DNA from: Dicaeum eximium
Taxonomy: Eukaryota > Chordata > Aves > Passeriformes > Dicaeidae
Reading direction: 5' to 3'
DNA: 64,000 bases
NCBI GenBank assembly: GCA_013396995.1
Contig: VWZP01005528.1
Span: 248,001-312,000, forward strand
Part shown: positions 60,947-64,000 of the stretch, in pieces
How the letters are laid out: each line of letters starts with the position of its first letter
How positions within the stretch are numbered: the stretch's first letter is position 1
Notes under the pieces: generated by a model
Told to the model about the DNA's origin: nothing
The model's input: only the letters and a program-made list of their open reading frames with translations
Databases searched by the model: none
Translations under genes and position numbers: made by a program

Positions 60947-63850
60947 NNNNNNNNNNNNNNNNNNACTCGTCAGTGTGTGAGCCTCTAGGAGCCGGCCCTA
61001 GGTGGGAGCAGGGGAAGTGGTTCTCATTAGTGTGAGATTTTGTAGGCGTTTGTGTGTGTTGGCATTGTGAGTGGTAATGAGGGCAGGTCGCTCACTGCCT
61101 TGGTTTGGAGCTTCACGAGGCCAGGCTGCGGTTCTGAGCCTCCCTGAGGTGCTCTGGCTGGCCCGACCCGGGACGGGGAAAGTTCTCTGGCGAATGTGCC
61201 CAGCATCCCGCACCAGCCGCTGTTCCAGGGTCAAGCAGCAGTGTAAGGGAGGGAGGCTGTGTGTGCCCGCGCTGAAGGAACAGTAGGAAGAGATCAGCTA
61301 TTTTTAGCAACAGAACGCGGTGAGAGGTCCGAGAGAGCGACTTCTCGGAATGTCTCAGCCATGGGGCCGGACGCTGAAGTCAGACAGCAGTGGGTTACAG
61401 ATCGGTGATAAGTTAGGGCTCCTCGCCTTCCTTTGCTTGCGTGGCCTTGTGTAAGCACGAAGGATGAAAGAGTGCCCTTGAGCCATTACAGTTCTTTTGT
61501 TTGTCTCCCACTGTCCAAGGGGAGAGAGATTTTACTTTGATCCACGTATGAGGAGACGCTGAGGCACGAGGAGCAGGTCTCCTTAAGCGTTTCAGTGTGA
61601 GTTTTTCCAGAGGCAGTTGGGTGAACACGTGGATTGCGGTGATTTTAGGTTGGCTCAGCCCGGCATTGGGCAGGGCTCGGTACTTCCTGGCAGCACTCCC
61701 AGGAGCAGAGCAGAGGCTGTACTTCCTTTCTCAGCTTATGTCTGCTGGAATCGTGTACCTGGGATTGTGCCTTCCTTCCCCCACACTCCTGGGCTCTGTC
61801 TGCAGGGAGGGATCATTGGAGAGATTGCTAGATTTGGAAGTTAGGTTCTGGACGTCTAGCAGGGAAAAGATGGGCAGGTGTAAATTACAAACAGCAGGCT
61901 GAATTGAAATTGCTTCAGGGGAAAACAAGGACATGATTTTCTGTTAGTGTACTGAAACAGCTCGTCCTTTTCTCTGTGCCTTGACTGGTGCAGTCCAGAT
62001 TTATCTGCCAGGCAGGGAATGTTTGAAAATTGCACCTTGCACAAGTGCAAAAGCAAGGTTTCATTGGAGCAGCAGGTAATTTAAGTGATAAGCCTCCTGG
62101 GCTGGGCTTGCAAGGGGAGAAAGTCCAGTGCTGTGGAGCAGAAGAGTCAGTTCAGTGTGCCTGTTGGCACTTACGTCTCACGTGGTGTGGAAGGGGATAT
62201 GAGACTCCCTTCGCTGCTTTGTTAAAATGGAGAAGTAGAGCTGTGGTGATGGATACTTTTTTTTTTTTGTAGTCACGTGTTTTCTGTCAGTTTAAAATTC
62301 TCATAAGCTATCCCTGGTTTTATTTTGTGCAGATGTGTTACATTACCCAAAGAAGTTCAACTTTCTCATTTCCAAAAATATGCAGTATATTTTGGCGGTA
62401 AGTTGGAGATTCACATTGTTGTGTAGTGGGTAAAGACATAGTAAGTGTGTGAACTGGGTAGTTACACTTCTGAGCTGTAAACTTGAAAATAAGGTTATTT
62501 ACTCCAGTATAGACTGCTGCTCTAGTGCTGAGTTGTTTATCCTCAGTCGTAATGAGCAAAGCAAGAATGCTGCAAGAAAATACATAGGGTTGACTTGGGA
62601 AAAGGAAAGATTAGAAGAAGAAGAAATTTCAACTCCAGTAAACAAGCAAACAAATCTCCTAAGCGAAATGCATCGTAATGCATCCAGGTGGAGCTTTCAC
62701 CTTTTTCTGATGAACTTTCCTAGCATCATCATGCTACCTGGAAGTATTGATTTAATTTATTATGTAGCTTTGTATACAAAGGAAAAAATAACAAATCTAA
62801 GTGAGGAATATTTTTTCAGGAGTTTACAAGAGCGGGAAGAAAGTAACAGAATAGTTGGGTTGCCAGACATGAAGGCTCTATCTCCAAATGTAGGCTACAC
62901 TATCTATAGTGTATTCAGAAGGAATGCATCGAGAGCAAGGTAGTGTTCTGTGTCTCAGAAGGCTTCTGGGGTCTGTTAAGGGCAGAGTGTGTGTGTGTCT
63001 GCCAAATGTGCTTTGCCAGGTCCCAAAGGTTTGTGATCACCAGTACATAGCTCTGCTGTCCTTACTGTCTGTGTGAAAAAGAGTGTTTTGATACCTTCAT
63101 GTATTTTAGCCATTTGGTTAAATGTGGTGTGAAGGGAGAGGGAGAGAAAGAAATCCTTTCAGATGTTTCTGTGTAGGGAATCAGGGGAACTTGACTTCTA
63201 ACAAGGCTACTCTCTTGAAAAACGCTGTCGCCAGGTTTCATCATACAAGCACATCCCACTGGTGCAGCTGCAGTAAGACAATTAGTGATGAAAAATACCA
63301 AGACCCTTTTCAACTTGGTAAAAAAGACTTGAAGAACCTCTATGAAGATATTAAAAAGGTAAGGGATTTTGGTGACTATGCTGGGATGTCATGATGATTG
63401 TTTTTAATAGCAGCTATCAGTTTGGAGGATGTTTTTTGAAATAATGTTATTTTTGTTTATGAGCAGCTGTCTGAAACTGAAGGCAAATGGAGCATTTCTC
63501 ATATTTTATAGAGCCAGAATGCAATTTTTTCTCCTCATTTGCAGTGCTGGAATGCATCATTTACATTTCAGATTACTCATAGTAATTTTAAAAGCAACTT
63601 GAGCTTACGCTGGGTGGAATGAATGCAAGCAATAGCTTTATACATGTATACTGTTTTACTTACACTAAACAGACTGACTTTGTGACTTCTATGCTGAAAT
63701 GCTCTTGTCCTTTTTATAGGAATTGCTGGTCTCTGCAGCAGAACTGAAGGAAATGTGTGATTATTACTTTGATGGGAAGGGAAAGGCCTTTCGACCAATG
63801 ATTGTGGTGCTAATGGCTCGGGCTTGCAACATTCACCATAATAATTCCAA
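60929..63850 (+). CDS. PDSS1: PDSS1, decaprenyl-diphosphate synthase subunit 1 (5' exons)
   Basis: PDSS1 pairs with PDSS2 in mitochondria to build the polyprenyl tail of coenzyme Q from IPP. Exon 1 (60929-60946, then an N gap), exon 2 (62333-62397), exon 3 (63235-63358) and exon 4 (63720-63850) are in the window. Exon 4 is almost identical to human and carries the FDGKGKAFRP motif (IPP-binding Lys and Arg). The two DDxxD motifs and the rest are beyond the window. The start context is CACCATGG. The leading peptide MALRWW resembles human MASRWW. Confidence 0.93.
60947..60964. other. Assembly gap (18 N)
   Basis: 18 undefined bases in a very GC-rich stretch inside PDSS1 exon 1. The human exon is much longer than the space here, so the true gap is probably larger than 18. 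Confidence 0.95.
60965..62332 (+). other. PDSS1 intron 1
   Basis: GC-moderate start then AT-rich; no gene or repeat recognised. Confidence 0.6.
62333..62397 (+). CDS. PDSS1: PDSS1 exon 2 (probable)
   Basis: Acceptor TTTTGTGCAG, donor GGCG|GTAAGT. Phase 0 to 2, so that CG joins G of exon 3 as Arg. The end, FPKICSIFWR, aligns with human CPNVCRISR just before FHHT. It is shorter and more diverged than the human counterpart; supported by splice sites and phase. Confidence 0.6.
62398..63234 (+). other. PDSS1 intron 2
   Basis: Contains a 164-codon open frame, 62449-62943, with no recognised family and no splice support; probably chance. Confidence 0.6.
63235..63358 (+). CDS. PDSS1: PDSS1 exon 3
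   Basis: RFHHTSTSHWCSCSKTISDE then KYQDPFQLGKKDLKNLYEDI and KK. Human: FHHTTPDSKTHSGEKYTDPF and so on. Acceptor CGCCAG, donor AAG|GTAAGG. The frame is also open upstream, so a longer exon cannot be excluded, but the phase with exon 2 favours this acceptor. Confidence 0.88.
63720..63850 (+). CDS. PDSS1: PDSS1 exon 4
   Basis: ELLVSAAELKEMCDYYFDGK then GKAFRPMIVVLMARACNIHH and NNS plus a split codon. Acceptor TTTATAG, donor TCCAA|GTGAGT. Conserved region I of long-chain trans-prenyl transferases. Confidence 0.97.
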
Positions 63851-64000
63851 GTGAGTTGATAACTTCCAGATACACACATCAAGAAAGTTACCATTCTTGT
63901 GTCTCTGAAAAATGCTTTATGAAAATAAAATGCTCCCCAGTAAAACCTGAATGTAAGTTCCGTCTTGAAGCTGTGTTTTTGCAGTTGTCAGTGCAAAAGG
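63851..64000 (+). other. PDSS1 intron 4 start (runs out of window)
   Basis: Begins with the GTGAGT donor; AT-rich, no next exon before the window ends. Confidence 0.8.

Noticed and set aside
60287..60988. Several long overlapping ORFs (127-223 codons) on both strands
   Set aside because: They run through the stop-free 26-bp repeat and CpG-rich DNA; only the first 58 codons of one minus frame are real (SelO-like exon 1).
1..64000. tRNA, rRNA, CRISPR arrays, bacterial operons
   Set aside because: None seen. Intron-exon structure, CR1 and LTR elements show an animal nuclear genome, so ribosome-binding sites and operons do not apply.

Overview
The window is vertebrate nuclear DNA, almost certainly from a bird. 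It is AT-rich with short exons and long introns. It carries fragments of CR1-type LINEs and of avian endogenous-retrovirus LTRs, and it shows the bird/reptile order APBB1IP - SelO-like gene - PDSS1. One LTR fragment resembles a family I know mainly from passerines, so a songbird or close relative is my best guess (inference only).

Positions 1-36.9 kb, + strand: the 3' two-thirds of APBB1IP (RIAM). Nine coding exons (570-729 to 35391-35924) give 486 codons plus stop: the RA domain, the PH domain and the proline-rich tail. The N-terminal exons lie upstream of the window. Introns hold a decayed CR1/L3-like LINE (about 24.6-25.2 kb), an LTR fragment (about 30.3-30.6 kb) and a CR1 endonuclease-region fragment (about 34.3-35.1 kb).

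Positions 37.3-60.75 kb, - strand: a complete SelO-family (YdiU/protein adenylyltransferase) gene. I rebuilt 19 exons whose phases all join, giving a 567-residue protein with every active-site residue I can place. A Cys stands at the third-last position, where human SELENOO has selenocysteine. As I recall, human has no gene between APBB1IP and PDSS1, so this is a SelO paralogue missing from the human locus. Its 3' end converges on APBB1IP. Introns hold a CR1 3' end (54.43-54.90 kb), a solo LTR 77 bp upstream of exon 16, and several unexplained coding-like segments in intron 17 and beyond the stop codon.

Positions 60.93-64 kb, + strand: the 5' part of PDSS1 (decaprenyl-diphosphate synthase subunit 1, coenzyme Q synthesis). 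It is head-to-head with the SelO-like gene across a 181-bp CpG-rich gap that is probably a shared bidirectional promoter. Exon 1 is broken by an 18-N assembly gap; exons 2-4 follow and the rest lies beyond the window. SelO proteins and PDSS1 are mitochondrial in most eukaryotes, so co-regulation is plausible, but the N-terminus of this SelO-like protein is ambiguous between a secretory signal and a mitochondrial presequence.
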